Part shown: piece after piece, positions 34,444 to 44,106 of the stretch
Layout of the letters: every line of letters starts with the position of its first letter
How positions within the stretch are numbered: the stretch's first letter is position 1
Origin: Aquimarina latercula DSM 2041
Lineage (GTDB): Bacteria; Bacteroidota; Bacteroidia; Flavobacteriales; Flavobacteriaceae
Direction of reading: 5' to 3'
Assembly (NCBI RefSeq): GCF_000430645.1
Contig: NZ_AUMK01000010.1
Span: forward strand, 1 to 64,000
DNA length: 64,000 nt
Translations under genes and position numbers: made by a program
Notes under the pieces: model-generated
The model's database searches: none
The model's input: only the letters and a program-made list of their open reading frames with translations
Told to the model about the DNA's origin: nothing

Positions 34444-36285
34444 TTATTTAGCATCCTTTATATAGCTATCTATTATCTCTTCTAAAACATCTAAAGGAAC
34501 TGCTCCATTTTTTAAAACTGCATTATGAAAATCTCTTAAATCAAATTTGTCTCCTAATTGTTGTTTAGCTTTTTCTCTTAGCTCAAGAATTTTAAGCATT
34601 CCTATTTTATATGCACAAGCTTGTCCTGGCCAAACAATGTAACGTTCTATTTCTGTTGTTACCTCTGTAGTAGTCATTCCTGTGTTTTGTACCATGTAAT
34701 CAATAGCTTGTTCTCTAGTCCATTTTTTATGATGAATACCAGTATCTACTACCAAACGAACGGCTCTAAACATTTCTGCTTGTAATCTACCTAAATTTCC
34801 AAAAGGATCATTTTCATAAAAACCTAACTCCCAAGCTAATTGTTCTGAGTATAATGCCCAACCTTCAATATATGATGTAAAAAGACCAATAGTCCTAAAA
34901 ATTGGAACTCCTTCTAACTCTGATTGAATAGCGATCTGAAAATGATGTCCAGGCACCCCTTCATGATAGGCTAACGTTTTCATTCCGAACTTAACAGATT
35001 CATGGACATTTCTAAGGTTTGCATAAAAAACACCTCCACGTGAGCCATCCATAGCTGGTCTTGTATAATAAGCTCCTGCTGATCCTTCTTCCTTAAATTC
35101 TGGAACTCTCTTAACCTCTAAACCTGCTTTTGGTCTCACATCAAAAGCATCATCTAAACCTGCACTGATCTCAGATAATATGCGATCATACTCATCTATT
35201 ACCATTTTTCTTCCTTCATCATTATTTGGAAAAAGAAAACGCTCTTCCTTATTTAATTCTTGAATAATCGCTCCTAATGTTTTTGTAGAATCTACATATC
35301 CTTCTGCAGAAAGAATTTGATGCATTTCATCTTTTATTCTAGCGACCTCTGACAATCCAATTTTATGTACCTCTTCTGGATCTAAATCTGTGGTGGTTCT
35401 TTGCTTTAACTGATATCTATAAAAAGCTTCTCCATTTGGTAGTTTCCAAACCCCATCATCTGTAGTTGCTTTATTTTTTAATTGTTTAAAATATTCTATT
35501 AATTTTTTATATGCTCCAAAAACACTAGTTTGTACTTTATCTTCAACTTGTTTCTTTAAATCATCTTTTTCTTCATCAGATAAATCTTCTAACTCATCTA
35601 TTTTAGTTTGAAAATTAGTGTAAAGAATATTTGATTTTACTGCAGAGTCTTCATTCGAATTTGCTCCTACAAAACCATTCATTTCATCGATAACACGATC
35701 CATTACGAATTTAGGAGGTATAATTCCCTTATCTTCCCTTATTTTGAGATTTTCAATTAACTGATCAAACTTAGTTTCAAATTTAGTTAAACGAGTAATG
35801 TAAGCTTCTGCATCGCTCTTATCCCTAAGTTTATGAGAGTTTTCCATTAGACTTGGCAAAGAACTTTGTATTCCTCCCATTTGATTTACTGGATAGTCAT
35901 GATAGAAAAACTGTTCCCCTTCCATTAAACTTTCCAAATAAAAACCTAATATCTTGGTATTTAGTTTGTTTGCGTCGGATTGATTCTCAAAATTATAACT
36001 CTGTAAAGTTTCATAATCTTCTTTCATTTTATTAAAAGATTCCCACTGTTTTTTATCAGAGATATCGTCTAACTCATCTTTTGACCAGTCATAGATTACA
36101 GGAATTCCCATCGAAGTTGTTAATTCAGGGCTTTCTAAAGCTAATTCTACAAATACTTTGTCATAAAAATGATTAATGTTAAATGGTTTAAACCAGATAA
36201 GATTAACTAACCAGAGTACCCCTAAAACTAAAATGATTAATAAGGTTCTAGAAGTCCAAAATTTCCAAGTGCGTTTCTTTGCCAT
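34444..36285 (-). CDS. DUF885 family metallopeptidase-like protein
   Basis: The 613-residue product has an N-terminal membrane anchor (residues about 10-28) and a large helical domain containing HEGVPGHHFQIAIQ, an HExxH-like zinc site with His-Glu and two further His. The neighbouring MDGSRGGVFYAN and SYIEGWALYSEQLAWELGF motifs support this. All are typical of DUF885 proteins, distant relatives of M2/M3-type peptidases. It probably acts in the periplasm. Peptidase activity is inferred from the fold. It is monocistronic or leads the 36285-33253 run. Confidence 0.88.
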   Translation of the reverse strand: MAKKRTWKFWTSRTLLIILVLGVLWLVNLIWFKPFNINHFYDKVFVELALESPELTTSMGIPVIYDWSKDELDDISDKKQWESFNKMKEDYETLQSYNFENQSDANKLNTKILGFYLESLMEGEQFFYHDYPVNQMGGIQSSLPSLMENSHKLRDKSDAEAYITRLTKFETKFDQLIENLKIREDKGIIPPKFVMDRVIDEMNGFVGANSNEDSAVKSNILYTNFQTKIDELEDLSDEEKDDLKKQVEDKVQTSVFGAYKKLIEYFKQLKNKATTDDGVWKLPNGEAFYRYQLKQRTTTDLDPEEVHKIGLSEVARIKDEMHQILSAEGYVDSTKTLGAIIQELNKEERFLFPNNDEGRKMVIDEYDRILSEISAGLDDAFDVRPKAGLEVKRVPEFKEEGSAGAYYTRPAMDGSRGGVFYANLRNVHESVKFGMKTLAYHEGVPGHHFQIAIQSELEGVPIFRTIGLFTSYIEGWALYSEQLAWELGFYENDPFGNLGRLQAEMFRAVRLVVDTGIHHKKWTREQAIDYMVQNTGMTTTEVTTEIERYIVWPGQACAYKIGMLKILELREKAKQQLGDKFDLRDFHNAVLKNGAVPLDVLEEIIDSYIKDAK

Positions 36286-36443
36286 GATGAGTGATTTATG
36301 TGAATTTGATTGATTGATATTCTATTATTGATGCTAAGGTAGTAAATGTTAGAGTAAGAAATTACCTGTTAATACAAACATTCAATATTTACTATACATC
36401 CTTTTCCGCGAGTGATTGGTAATGGTAATTAATTTATAAAATT

Positions 36444-37673
36444 TTACTTGATTTTACTAAGTAAAATTCTTGCTTCGATATTTTCTTTATCTAAGATTAA
36501 CGCCTTTTCTAAAAACTCAATTGCTCTATCCTCTTCTTTCTCATAGAAATAACTTCTTCCTAACAAAAAGTTTAAATATGAGGATTCTATTTTTTTATCC
36601 AACAGTTCCTGAGCCAAGGTAATAACTTCTAGTTCTCTCCCTAAACTACTAAGCATCTGTATCGCATTCTCCCAATCATTTATATTAAATGAATCTGGTT
36701 TAATAATTGATTTCATTTCTGGTTTATTACGTAGAAAATAAAATACAGGAATATTTACTGACCATTTTGGATTTTCTGACAGCCCCTTTTTGATCCATTT
36801 GATCGTTTTGTCTTCATCGCCTAAAATAAAATTAGTTTTTGCTATTCGAGTATAAATACCATCCCATCCGTCAAGCATTGATTCTGCTTCTAATAATTTT
36901 TGTTTAGCTCTTTTTATATTTCCTTCTCTATGTGCATATAATGCCTGATTAAGCCTAATTCGTCCATAATGATACTTCATTAATATTTGTAATTCTTTAA
37001 TAGGTTTTTTAGAATTATCTACTCGCAAATCAATTTGGTTATACCACGCATTATCAACTCCCTTTACAACAATTGCAGCAGATTGTTTTCCAGAAATTTG
37101 TCCGCCAGCATTTTGTCCAACAATTAAGCTTTGTAAAAGTCGTTCTGCCAATGTTCCTTCGGTATTTTTAAATGCTTTAGACATTTGCGAAAGTACTTCT
37201 CTATCTAATTGATTACCTATAACTACAAAATTCTCACCTAACACCTCTGATGCTTCTCCATTCCAATACTTTAAGGATTCTCCTGTAAAAGCATAGACAT
37301 TTCCTTCTACATCCATACCAGATACTTGTCTATAGTGCGACCCTTTATCGTTTTCTTTAACCTCTAGAATGGCTTGTTTTATTGATTTACCAGCTTTTAA
37401 GTTTTTAAAACCTTCTATGGCGTACAGAGGTTCAGTTTCGGCAATAACTGAAAAAGCTCCAATCGCTGGGTCAATATAAACCGTAGAGTTTCCAACATAT
37501 ATATTATTGGTTGCAACAGCAATTCCATATTCTTTAGCTTTCTTGTCATAAGCTAGAATAGAAAAAGTAGCATTGATATTCTTATCAGTTAATAGACTTG
37601 GTAAATTTTGACTGTATCCGGATATAGCTAATAACACTATAAAAGCTAACAATGAGGCATCTCGTGTTTTCAT
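36444..37673 (-). CDS. Exported DUF1028 protein with TPR repeats
   Basis: The 409-residue product has a signal peptide (residues about 1-21, ending SGYSQ). It then has a DUF1028 domain (about 30-235) with NATFSILAYDKKAKEYGIAV, GAFSVIAETEP and QNAGGQISGKQSAAIVV. A tail of TPR-like helices follows (about 245-409) with ALYAHREGNIKRAKQKLLEA and YEKEEDRAIEFLEKALILD. DUF1028 belongs to the Ntn-hydrolase-like group and its activity is not established. It lies 158 bases after the divergent-oriented promoter region of DUF885, same strand, with the 37778-38497 gene upstream. Confidence 0.85.
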   Translation of the reverse strand: MKTRDASLLAFIVLLAISGYSQNLPSLLTDKNINATFSILAYDKKAKEYGIAVATNNIYVGNSTVYIDPAIGAFSVIAETEPLYAIEGFKNLKAGKSIKQAILEVKENDKGSHYRQVSGMDVEGNVYAFTGESLKYWNGEASEVLGENFVVIGNQLDREVLSQMSKAFKNTEGTLAERLLQSLIVGQNAGGQISGKQSAAIVVKGVDNAWYNQIDLRVDNSKKPIKELQILMKYHYGRIRLNQALYAHREGNIKRAKQKLLEAESMLDGWDGIYTRIAKTNFILGDEDKTIKWIKKGLSENPKWSVNIPVFYFLRNKPEMKSIIKPDSFNINDWENAIQMLSSLGRELEVITLAQELLDKKIESSYLNFLLGRSYFYEKEEDRAIEFLEKALILDKENIEARILLSKIK

Positions 37674-37725
37674 TTGGCTGTTTTAAAACAGACGTTTACG
37701 AAACAACTTTGTTACAGTATACAGT

Positions 37726-37756
37726 AAAAGCTATAACATTCATTGTTATAGCTTTT
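37726..37756 (-). terminator. Hairpin terminator after the DUF1223 gene
   Basis: Arms AAAAGCTATAACA (37726-37738) and TGTTATAGCTTTT (37744-37756) pair perfectly over 13 bp. On the minus strand the stem closes with TTTT and lies 21 bases after the stop at 37778. It separates that gene from the DUF1028 gene. Confidence 0.7.
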
Positions 37757-37777
37757 AAATATTATGCTCGTAAATTA

Positions 37778-38497
37778 TTAAATATTTATCCTAGCTGCAC
37801 CAGTAGTCGCCAATTTATTATCCTGAGTATATGCTATAACCGATAACTCATCTTTATCTGCTATCCAATCCGGAATCGACAATGTAACAGATCCAGAGAT
37901 ATCCTGTTTCACCAAACGACTAGCAACTATATTTGTGTTTTTTAAACTTCTATTTCGATTCTCTCCTCTACCAATCTCAGTGGTTCTCTCGGATACAACC
38001 AATGCAAATGTTACCTGATCAAATGAATCACCTTGGACTCCATAATCAATTTTTAGCGTATTAGTATCTCGTTCTACATTAGTAAACTTAATTACATTAG
38101 TTGTTTTTGATTTAGAATAATTACGTATTGCAGCCAACGCCTTGGAGCTATTAGATCCAGTGAAATGTTCACTACCATTAACAACTAATTGAGGAGTATA
38201 TATAGATCTACTATTAAACTGTTGTGCATAATCCCTTTGATAATCACTAAACGCTTCTGTACTAAAAGGATCTTTCCATCCTAATCGATTCCAATAATCC
38301 ACATGATAAGAAAGAACAAATACATTATCATTCTCGTATTTTTCATTAATCATATCTAATAATTCATCTGCAGGAGGACAGCTGCTGCATCCTTGAGAAG
38401 TAAACAGTTCCATAACCACAATTGAGTTGTTATCACTCTGTGCCTGAACCACTGTAGTAATTATGAGCGTTAATAGTATCAAAAGGTTTCTCTTCAT
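37778..38497 (-). CDS. DUF1223 thioredoxin-fold exported protein
   Basis: The 239-residue product has a signal peptide (about 1-19) and the DUF1223 start VVMELFTSQGCSSCPPADEL with a CSSC redox-like motif (about residues 37-40). The rest carries SYHVDYWNRLGWKDPFS and YTPQLVVNGSEHFTGS, also family signatures. Members are periplasmic thioredoxin-like proteins whose role is unclear; thiol redox or metal handling is inferred. It is divergent from the DUF4159 gene with only 40 bases between starts. Confidence 0.88.
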   Translation of the reverse strand: MKRNLLILLTLIITTVVQAQSDNNSIVVMELFTSQGCSSCPPADELLDMINEKYENDNVFVLSYHVDYWNRLGWKDPFSTEAFSDYQRDYAQQFNSRSIYTPQLVVNGSEHFTGSNSSKALAAIRNYSKSKTTNVIKFTNVERDTNTLKIDYGVQGDSFDQVTFALVVSERTTEIGRGENRNRSLKNTNIVASRLVKQDISGSVTLSIPDWIADKDELSVIAYTQDNKLATTGAARINI

Positions 38498-38537
38498 CTT
38501 GTTTATTTTAGTACTTTTAGATTCTATTATTTAGACG

Positions 38538-39188
38538 ATGATGACCAAAAAACTTACAAGTTTTCTTTTTCTAGTGGCATTCTCTGGAGTTGTTTTAGCA
38601 CAGGATATTGCTGTATTACAATACAATGGAGGTGGTGACTGGTACAGTAACCCTACCGCATTACCGAATTTGATTAATTTTTGTAATCAGAATATTCAAA
38701 CCGCAATGAGTGCCAAACCTAAAACGGTAAAACCAGAAAGTGTTGATATTTATCAATATCCATATATCCATATGACTGGTCATGGAAATGTTTTCTTTAC
38801 AGAACAAGATGCGGAAAATATAAGAAACTATTTATTGAGTGGTGGCTTTTTACATATTGATGATAATTATGGAATGGAGCCTTACATAAGGAAAGAACTT
38901 ATTAAAGTTTTTCCGGATCAAGAATTAGCAGAATTACCTGTATCACATCCGATATTTTCTGCTAAATATAAATTTCCACAAGGACTTCCTAAAATACACG
39001 AACACGATGGAGAAAGGCCTCAAGCATTGGGAATTACCTATGAAGGTAGACTTGTATTATTATTTACCTTTGAAAGTGATCTTGGAGATGGTTGGGAAAA
39101 TCCAGAAATTCACAATGACTCCGAAGAAGTTCGCCAGAAAGCACTAAAAATGGGTGCTAATATTATCAAATATGCTTTTGAAAATTAA
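38538..39188 (+). CDS. DUF4159 exported protein
   Basis: The 216-residue product has a signal peptide (about 1-21) and the DUF4159 layout: VLQYNGGGDWYSNPTALPNL, YIHMTGHGNVFFTEQDAENI, SGGFLHIDDNYGMEPYIRKE and THGE/LLFTFESDLGDGWENPE. The fold resembles a class I glutamine amidotransferase/Rossmann-type domain. No catalytic role is known. It leads a short plus-strand run with the TrmH-family gene 4 bases downstream. Confidence 0.9.
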   Translation: MMTKKLTSFLFLVAFSGVVLAQDIAVLQYNGGGDWYSNPTALPNLINFCNQNIQTAMSAKPKTVKPESVDIYQYPYIHMTGHGNVFFTEQDAENIRNYLLSGGFLHIDDNYGMEPYIRKELIKVFPDQELAELPVSHPIFSAKYKFPQGLPKIHEHDGERPQALGITYEGRLVLLFTFESDLGDGWENPEIHNDSEEVRQKALKMGANIIKYAFEN

Positions 39189-39192
39189 TTAA

Positions 39193-39714
39193 ATGCCAAC
39201 GCAACTAACTCACGAAACCACAGTTTTTGTCAAAAAACAATTCCCAATTACTTTGATCTGCGATAGCGTAAATTCTCCTGCTAATATCGGCAGTATTTTT
39301 AGAATTGCAGATAGTTTTGGTGTGGAACAAATTTACTTCTGTGGCCAAAACATAACTATTGTTAGTAAAAGAATGGAACGAACTGCAAGATCAACGCACA
39401 AAACAATTCCTTACCAACATCACGAGCATATTCTACCGCTCATAGACAACTTAAAATTAGAAGGATACAAAGTTGTTGGTTTAGAAATTACAGAAAACAG
39501 TGTGCCGGTTTCGACAAAATTATTTTCTGTGAATGATAAAATTGCACTTGTTATTGGCGAAGAGAAATCAGGAATTTCTAAAGATGTACTAACAAAATTG
39601 ATGAAAAGTATACATATCAATATGTATGGTACTAACAGCAGTATGAACGTTGCTACAGCTACCGGTATTGCACTGTATGAAATTACAAAACAATTGATGA
39701 TTGATGATCAATAG
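39193..39714 (+). CDS. TrmH-family (SpoU) RNA 2'-O-methyltransferase
   Basis: The 173-residue product has the SPOUT motifs CDSVNSPANIGSIFRIADSF, ERTARSTHK, VIGEEKSGISKDVL and MYGTNSSMNVATATGIALYE. The last is the knot that holds S-adenosylmethionine. The N-terminal substrate-binding extension of RlmB is missing, so it is more like TrmL/TrmH in length. The target base is not evident. It is translationally close to the DUF4159 gene. Confidence 0.92.
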   Translation: MPTQLTHETTVFVKKQFPITLICDSVNSPANIGSIFRIADSFGVEQIYFCGQNITIVSKRMERTARSTHKTIPYQHHEHILPLIDNLKLEGYKVVGLEITENSVPVSTKLFSVNDKIALVIGEEKSGISKDVLTKLMKSIHINMYGTNSSMNVATATGIALYEITKQLMIDDQ

Positions 39715-39768
39715 TTATAAATGATCATATGTTTATCAATTAACTAAAGTTTGTTTAAAAATATAATT

Positions 39769-40857
39769 ATGAATTCAAAAACAATCGCATATGGGATTTT
39801 AAGAGCCCTAGGAATCGTTGTCGGAGTAGTCATTTTACTTTGGTTTTTATATAAAATACAATCTATTCTTCTCTATGTTACTTTTGCTGCGGTAATTTCT
39901 TTAATGGGAAGACCGCTTGTGTTATTCCTAAAAAGACGATTAAAATTCAATAACTCACTTGCCGTAATATTTACACTTTTTATCACCATTGGTCTCTTTC
40001 TTAGTTTATTTCTCTTGTTTGTGCCTATCATTACAGAACAAGGACAATTGATCGGAGAAATTGATATAAACGAAGTTGGAGATGACCTAGATCGTTTAAA
40101 CCAAGAGATCAGCGATTATTTTAACGTAGAAAAACTGAACTTTATAGAATTAATTAAGCAAACTGATTTAATGGAGTTCTTTGACTTAAAAGCGATTCCT
40201 GATGCTATCAATACCTTTTTAAGTGGTTTCGGAGCCTTATTAATCGGGTTGTTTTCTGTCTTATTTATTTCTTTTTTTCTATTAAAAGACAGTAAGTTAT
40301 TGGAAAAAAGTTTGATGGTTTTTGCCAAAAAAGAAGATGAAACTAGGTTTATGCGTGCGTTTAATAAAATCAAAGATTTATTATCTAGATACTTCGTTGG
40401 CTTGCTACTACAAATATTTATACTATTCGTTTTATATACTATTTTATTATTGATTTTTGGGGTTCACAATGCCATTGCCGTTGCTTTAATTGCGGCTATT
40501 TTTAACTTAATACCTTACGTAGGCCCATTATTTGGTGGAGCTTTGGTATTAATCTTGGCCGCGACAAGTAATTTGGGGTACGATTTTCAATCTGTTATTC
40601 TTCCTAAATTAACCTATATTTTAATAGGATATATTATAATACAGCTAATTGATAATTTCTTAAATCAGCCTTTGATTTTCGGGAACAGTGTAAAATCACA
40701 TCCTTTAGAGATTTTCCTTGCTATACTTATTTTTGGTGCATTATTTGGAATTGGAGGTTTAATTGTAGCTGTGCCTTTTTATACAGCTATTAAGGTAATT
40801 GCAAAAGAATTTTTATCTGAGTATAAAATTGTTAAGCAATTAACTAAAGAATTGTAA
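39769..40857 (+). CDS. AI-2E family transporter
   Basis: I chose the ATG at 39769 over an upstream TTG. The 362-residue product has about eight membrane helices: an N-terminal pair, a hydrophilic helical stretch (about 90-145, LDRLNQEISDYFNVEKLNF), then further helices with the family segments FNLIPYVGPLFGG and GNSVKSHPLEIFLAILIFGALFGIGGLIVAVP. Family members include the E. coli AI-2 exporter TqsA and Na+/H+ antiporters; the substrate here is unknown. Confidence 0.9.
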   Translation: MNSKTIAYGILRALGIVVGVVILLWFLYKIQSILLYVTFAAVISLMGRPLVLFLKRRLKFNNSLAVIFTLFITIGLFLSLFLLFVPIITEQGQLIGEIDINEVGDDLDRLNQEISDYFNVEKLNFIELIKQTDLMEFFDLKAIPDAINTFLSGFGALLIGLFSVLFISFFLLKDSKLLEKSLMVFAKKEDETRFMRAFNKIKDLLSRYFVGLLLQIFILFVLYTILLLIFGVHNAIAVALIAAIFNLIPYVGPLFGGALVLILAATSNLGYDFQSVILPKLTYILIGYIIIQLIDNFLNQPLIFGNSVKSHPLEIFLAILIFGALFGIGGLIVAVPFYTAIKVIAKEFLSEYKIVKQLTKEL

Positions 40858-40860
40858 CGA

Positions 40861-42042
40861 TTGAATAACAACGTATTACATAAGGAAGTACAGGATTTTA
40901 TCTATAAAAAATCCAACGAACCAATAGATCTGACTAAGTTTATATTATCCGGTAGTCCTTATGATACTATAAGCGTACAAGAATTAGCCCAGCAGATTAA
41001 TGGTAGACAAAAGGCAAAAGGCAAGTTACCACTATGGTATAAAACAAAGGATATCTATTATCCTCCTACCCTTAATTTAGAACAAACTTCATCCGAAGCT
41101 ACGGCACTTTATAAAAGCAATTTAGTTACCGGCAATAGCTTAATAGATCTTACTGGAGGTTTTGGAATCGATGACTATTATTTCTCTAAAAAGGTAAAGC
41201 AAGTTATTCATTGCGAATTAAATACAGATTTAAGCGAAATAGCAGCTCATAACTTTAGAGCTCTGAATGCTCACAATATAGAAACTCACTCTGGTGATGG
41301 GTTAGAAATTTTAAAAAAACTAGAGTTTGTAGATTGGATTTACATTGATCCATCTAGAAGACATGATAGCAAAGGAAAAGTATTTTTCTTAGAAGATTGT
41401 TTACCAGATGTTCCATTTAATTTAAACCTATTATTTTCTAAAAGTGATCGCATACTAATCAAAACATCTCCTCTACTCGATATTCATTCTGGATTAAAAT
41501 CATTACAATTTGTAAAGGAAATTCATGTTATTGCGGTACACAATGAAGTAAAAGAGTTGCTTTGGGTATTAGAGAAAAACATCGAAACTGACACCCAAAT
41601 TAAAACTATCCAAATCAATAAGAATGAAAATCAGGTATTCGAATTTTCATTAAAAGAAGGAAATAATACTATACCCAAATTTTCTGTTCCAAAAAAATAC
41701 GTGTATGAGCCTAATGCTGCCATTATGAAATCAGGAGGGTTTTATCATATTTCAAAAAGTTTTGACCTAGAAAAACTCCATCAACATTCGCATTTATATA
41801 CTTCTGATAATCTTATTAATTTTCCTGGAAGGAGTTTTGAAATACTTTCTGTGTTCCCCTATCAAAAAAAAATACTGAAGAAGGAAAAAATTACAAAAGC
41901 TAATATTACTACACGTAACTTTCCAGAAACTGTTTCCGAAATTCGTAAAAAATTTAAAATTAAAGATGGTGGAGACATCTATCTATTTTTTACAACGAAT
42001 TGTAATGAAGAAAAAATAGTTTTAAAATGTAAAAAAACCTAA
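40861..42042 (+). CDS. Class I SAM-dependent methyltransferase with THUMP-like C-terminus
   Basis: The 393-residue product starts with TTG at 40861, 3 bases after the AI-2E gene. Residues about 90-200 are a Rossmann methyltransferase: SLIDLTGGFGIDDYYFS (SAM motif I), CELNTDLSEIAAHNF, and IYIDPSRRHD (motif IV). The C-terminal part (about 270-390, PNAAIMKSGGFYHISKSFD and TRNFPETVSEIRKKFKIKDG) matches the THUMP-like domain found in this Flavobacteriia family. The target is probably RNA; that is inferred. The stop codon lies inside the terminator stem. Confidence 0.88.
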   Translation: MNNNVLHKEVQDFIYKKSNEPIDLTKFILSGSPYDTISVQELAQQINGRQKAKGKLPLWYKTKDIYYPPTLNLEQTSSEATALYKSNLVTGNSLIDLTGGFGIDDYYFSKKVKQVIHCELNTDLSEIAAHNFRALNAHNIETHSGDGLEILKKLEFVDWIYIDPSRRHDSKGKVFFLEDCLPDVPFNLNLLFSKSDRILIKTSPLLDIHSGLKSLQFVKEIHVIAVHNEVKELLWVLEKNIETDTQIKTIQINKNENQVFEFSLKEGNNTIPKFSVPKKYVYEPNAAIMKSGGFYHISKSFDLEKLHQHSHLYTSDNLINFPGRSFEILSVFPYQKKILKKEKITKANITTRNFPETVSEIRKKFKIKDGGDIYLFFTTNCNEEKIVLKCKKT

Positions 42043-42085
42043 GTCAGCATTTAAAACTAACTTAAATGCTGACTTAGGGTTTTTT
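42038..42085. terminator. Bidirectional terminator; stem contains the upstream stop codon
   Basis: Arms 42038-42054 and 42062-42078 are exact reverse complements (17 bp). T-runs flank it both ways: GTTTTTT after 42078 on plus, and seven T on minus. It serves the methyltransferase gene (its TAA at 42040-42042 lies in the left arm) and the convergent gene at 42115. Confidence 0.9.
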
Positions 42086-42114
42086 AATCTATATTACAAA
42101 CATATAGGCTAATC

Positions 42115-42588
42115 CTATTTAGAATCAGATAATTTTTCTATCATAAAGAAATTTTCATCTGATGTTTTTTTAATCTTGTAACTCTTATTTTCTAAAGAAT
42201 ACTTTAATTCTTCTCCTCTTACCATAATTACGAATCCATCATCTAATGGCATTATCTTAAAATCTTTATCTGCCTCTTTTAAATATGATATCTGAATTCT
42301 ATTATCAAATGAATTGTCGTATTGATCATCTATGTTAATAACCTTTGTAATTCTTTCTTGAGCGTCTACACGTTCTTGATTTAACTTATATTGATCTTCT
42401 TTAGCTAATTTAATTGGATCTAACTCTTTATTCCATATAGTTACCTCATAAGGAATCGTCATATCACCTTTTTCATACTCGTATGTCTTTACGGTAGTTT
42501 CTTTGGTAATCTCCATATTGTGTTCTTGCGCAGTTGTGATTGCAAAGGTGAATAATAATAAAAATGGTATTTTATTTAAAATTTTCAT
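42115..42588 (-). CDS. Hypothetical exported protein, 157 aa
   Basis: The product has a signal peptide (MKILNKIPFLLLFTFAITTA, cut before QEHNM). It has a middle part with VKTYEYEKGDMTIPYEVTIW and a C-terminal part with FKIMPLDDGFVIMVRGEELK. There is no cysteine or recognised motif. It should be a small periplasmic protein. It is upstream on the minus strand of a terminator and downstream of the YtxH gene, with which it may share a transcript. Confidence 0.75.
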   Translation of the reverse strand: MKILNKIPFLLLFTFAITTAQEHNMEITKETTVKTYEYEKGDMTIPYEVTIWNKELDPIKLAKEDQYKLNQERVDAQERITKVINIDDQYDNSFDNRIQISYLKEADKDFKIMPLDDGFVIMVRGEELKYSLENKSYKIKKTSDENFFMIEKLSDSK

Positions 42589-42665
42589 GTTTCTGTTTTT
42601 GAAATTATTAATTACTAACTCTTTTCTTTCTTTTTATTTAGATATAAACGACATTAAATAAGCCG

Positions 42666-42995
42666 TTAGTTAGCATTAATCTTTTCATTTCTTTTTCTCA
42701 ATGTTTCTAATTTCTTTTCGAGCGTTAGAATTACGTCGTCTGCTTTTAAACTCATATCACCTACTAACTCGTCGATTTCTTTTGAAAATTCAGTTTTTTG
42801 CGAATTAAATTTTGATGTTATTTCTTCAGAAATTTTATTAGCACGTTCCGTTAAATCATCTTTAGTATCTTTTACTTTTACTTTTATTCTCTTTCTTGTA
42901 TTTTTACCTGTATCGGGTGCAAATAAAAGTGCGGTCACTGCTCCTAGTGCTACTCCTGTTGCTAATCCGATAATGGTGTTGTTGTTACTTGACAT
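42666..42995 (-). CDS. YtxH domain protein
   Basis: The 109-residue product begins with a Gly/Ala-rich membrane helix (NTIIGLATGVALGAVTALLF), then APDTGKNTRKRIKVKVKDTK and a long amphipathic helix (about 45-105) with no cysteine. This is the YtxH (PF12732) layout, linked in other bacteria to general stress response. It lies 77 bases upstream of the small exported-protein gene on the same strand. Confidence 0.88.
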   Translation of the reverse strand: MSSNNNTIIGLATGVALGAVTALLFAPDTGKNTRKRIKVKVKDTKDDLTERANKISEEITSKFNSQKTEFSKEIDELVGDMSLKADDVILTLEKKLETLRKRNEKINAN

Positions 42996-43437
42996 AAATA
43001 AGTTTTAAACGTTAAAATTAGTTTTAAACGAATTTGAAAAATTTATACTAAATCATATATCACTATAATAAATAGCTCATATCAAAGTATTTTAAAATGT
43101 TGTCTGAAAAAAGTTAATCTGTAATAGAACTTACTAAGAAAGTGACTAACGTATTCTGTTAGTAACTGGAATATATTGCTACACGCAAAATATTCAATAA
43201 CTTTTTAAGATTTCAAATTCTAAAGAATAAAAGTTCACTACTTTCTATCCTTGTATGCTGATTAATTAATCAACACTTTTAATATATGCCCTGTAGCGAT
43301 TTTGTCAAGTGCTTTAACGGGTTTTAACCTTTAACAGGTCTTATTAACAAAAAAATATGTTAAAATAAAATTTAAATGTTATTTAATTTGGCAATATTTT
43401 CGATTGTTTTTATAAAATTGATATCAAAAAAACATTT
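42996..43437. other. 442-bp AT-rich intergenic region
   Basis: No plausible gene on either strand. It contains a short duplication of TTTTAAACG (near 43005 and 43022) and otherwise AT-rich DNA. It must hold the promoter of the YtxH gene and the 3' end of the response-regulator transcript. I see no strong hairpin or exact -7 motif. Confidence 0.5.
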
Positions 43438-44106
43438 TTAGATTTGTTGATTTCTCACAAATATTTGATTCTCTATTGCATGAATTACCAAACCAGCAAT
43501 ATTCTTAGATCCTGTTTTTACTAATAAATTATTACGATGTCCTTCTACCGTTCGTGGGCTAATAAACAACTGTTCTGCAATTTCTGTAGTTGTTTTCTGC
43601 TCACATATCAACTTTAGAACTTCCCTTTCTCTGCTGGTCAAATACTCACTATCTCTGGTTTTCTTTTTTGATTTTAAAGAAGCTTCTTCTAAAATGCTCA
43701 TTACATTATCATCATAATAGAATCCTTTAATAGCCACTTGATTTATAGTATTTATAACTTCTGTAGGTGTTGCATTTTTGGCAAGGTAAGCAACAGCTCC
43801 CTGTTGTATCATGTTAATGATAAATGGCTTGCTATAATAACTTGTTAGCGCGATGATCTTAATTTCCGGGAATTTCTTTTTAACAATTTTAGTTGTTTCT
43901 ACTCCATTAAGATCGGGCATTTTTAAATCCATCAAAATGACCTCTGGTAATTCTTTGGAAAGATTTAATTGTTTTACTAAATCATTACCATTTTCTGCTT
44001 GTATGCAAATTTCTATATTATTCTCTTTATCCAGAATAAAAGTAATCCCTTGTCTAAATAATGTTTCGTCATCAGCAATAGCCAATTTTATAATGTCTTT
44101 CTTCAT
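43438..44106 (-). CDS. NarL/FixJ-family response regulator
   Basis: The 222-residue product has a receiver domain (about 5-125) with the acidic pair Asp12-Asp13, phospho-acceptor Asp60 in VILMDLKMPDLNG and a TSYYSKPF segment. A LuxR-type helix-turn-helix follows (about 150-215) with LTSREREVLKLICEQKTTTE and FISPRTVEGHRNNLLVKTG. Phosphorylation should be by the kinase encoded just upstream, whose stop overlaps this start by 4 bases. The target genes are unknown; the two small paralogues of this cassette are candidates. Confidence 0.93.
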   Translation of the reverse strand: MKKDIIKLAIADDETLFRQGITFILDKENNIEICIQAENGNDLVKQLNLSKELPEVILMDLKMPDLNGVETTKIVKKKFPEIKIIALTSYYSKPFIINMIQQGAVAYLAKNATPTEVINTINQVAIKGFYYDDNVMSILEEASLKSKKKTRDSEYLTSREREVLKLICEQKTTTEIAEQLFISPRTVEGHRNNLLVKTGSKNIAGLVIHAIENQIFVRNQQI

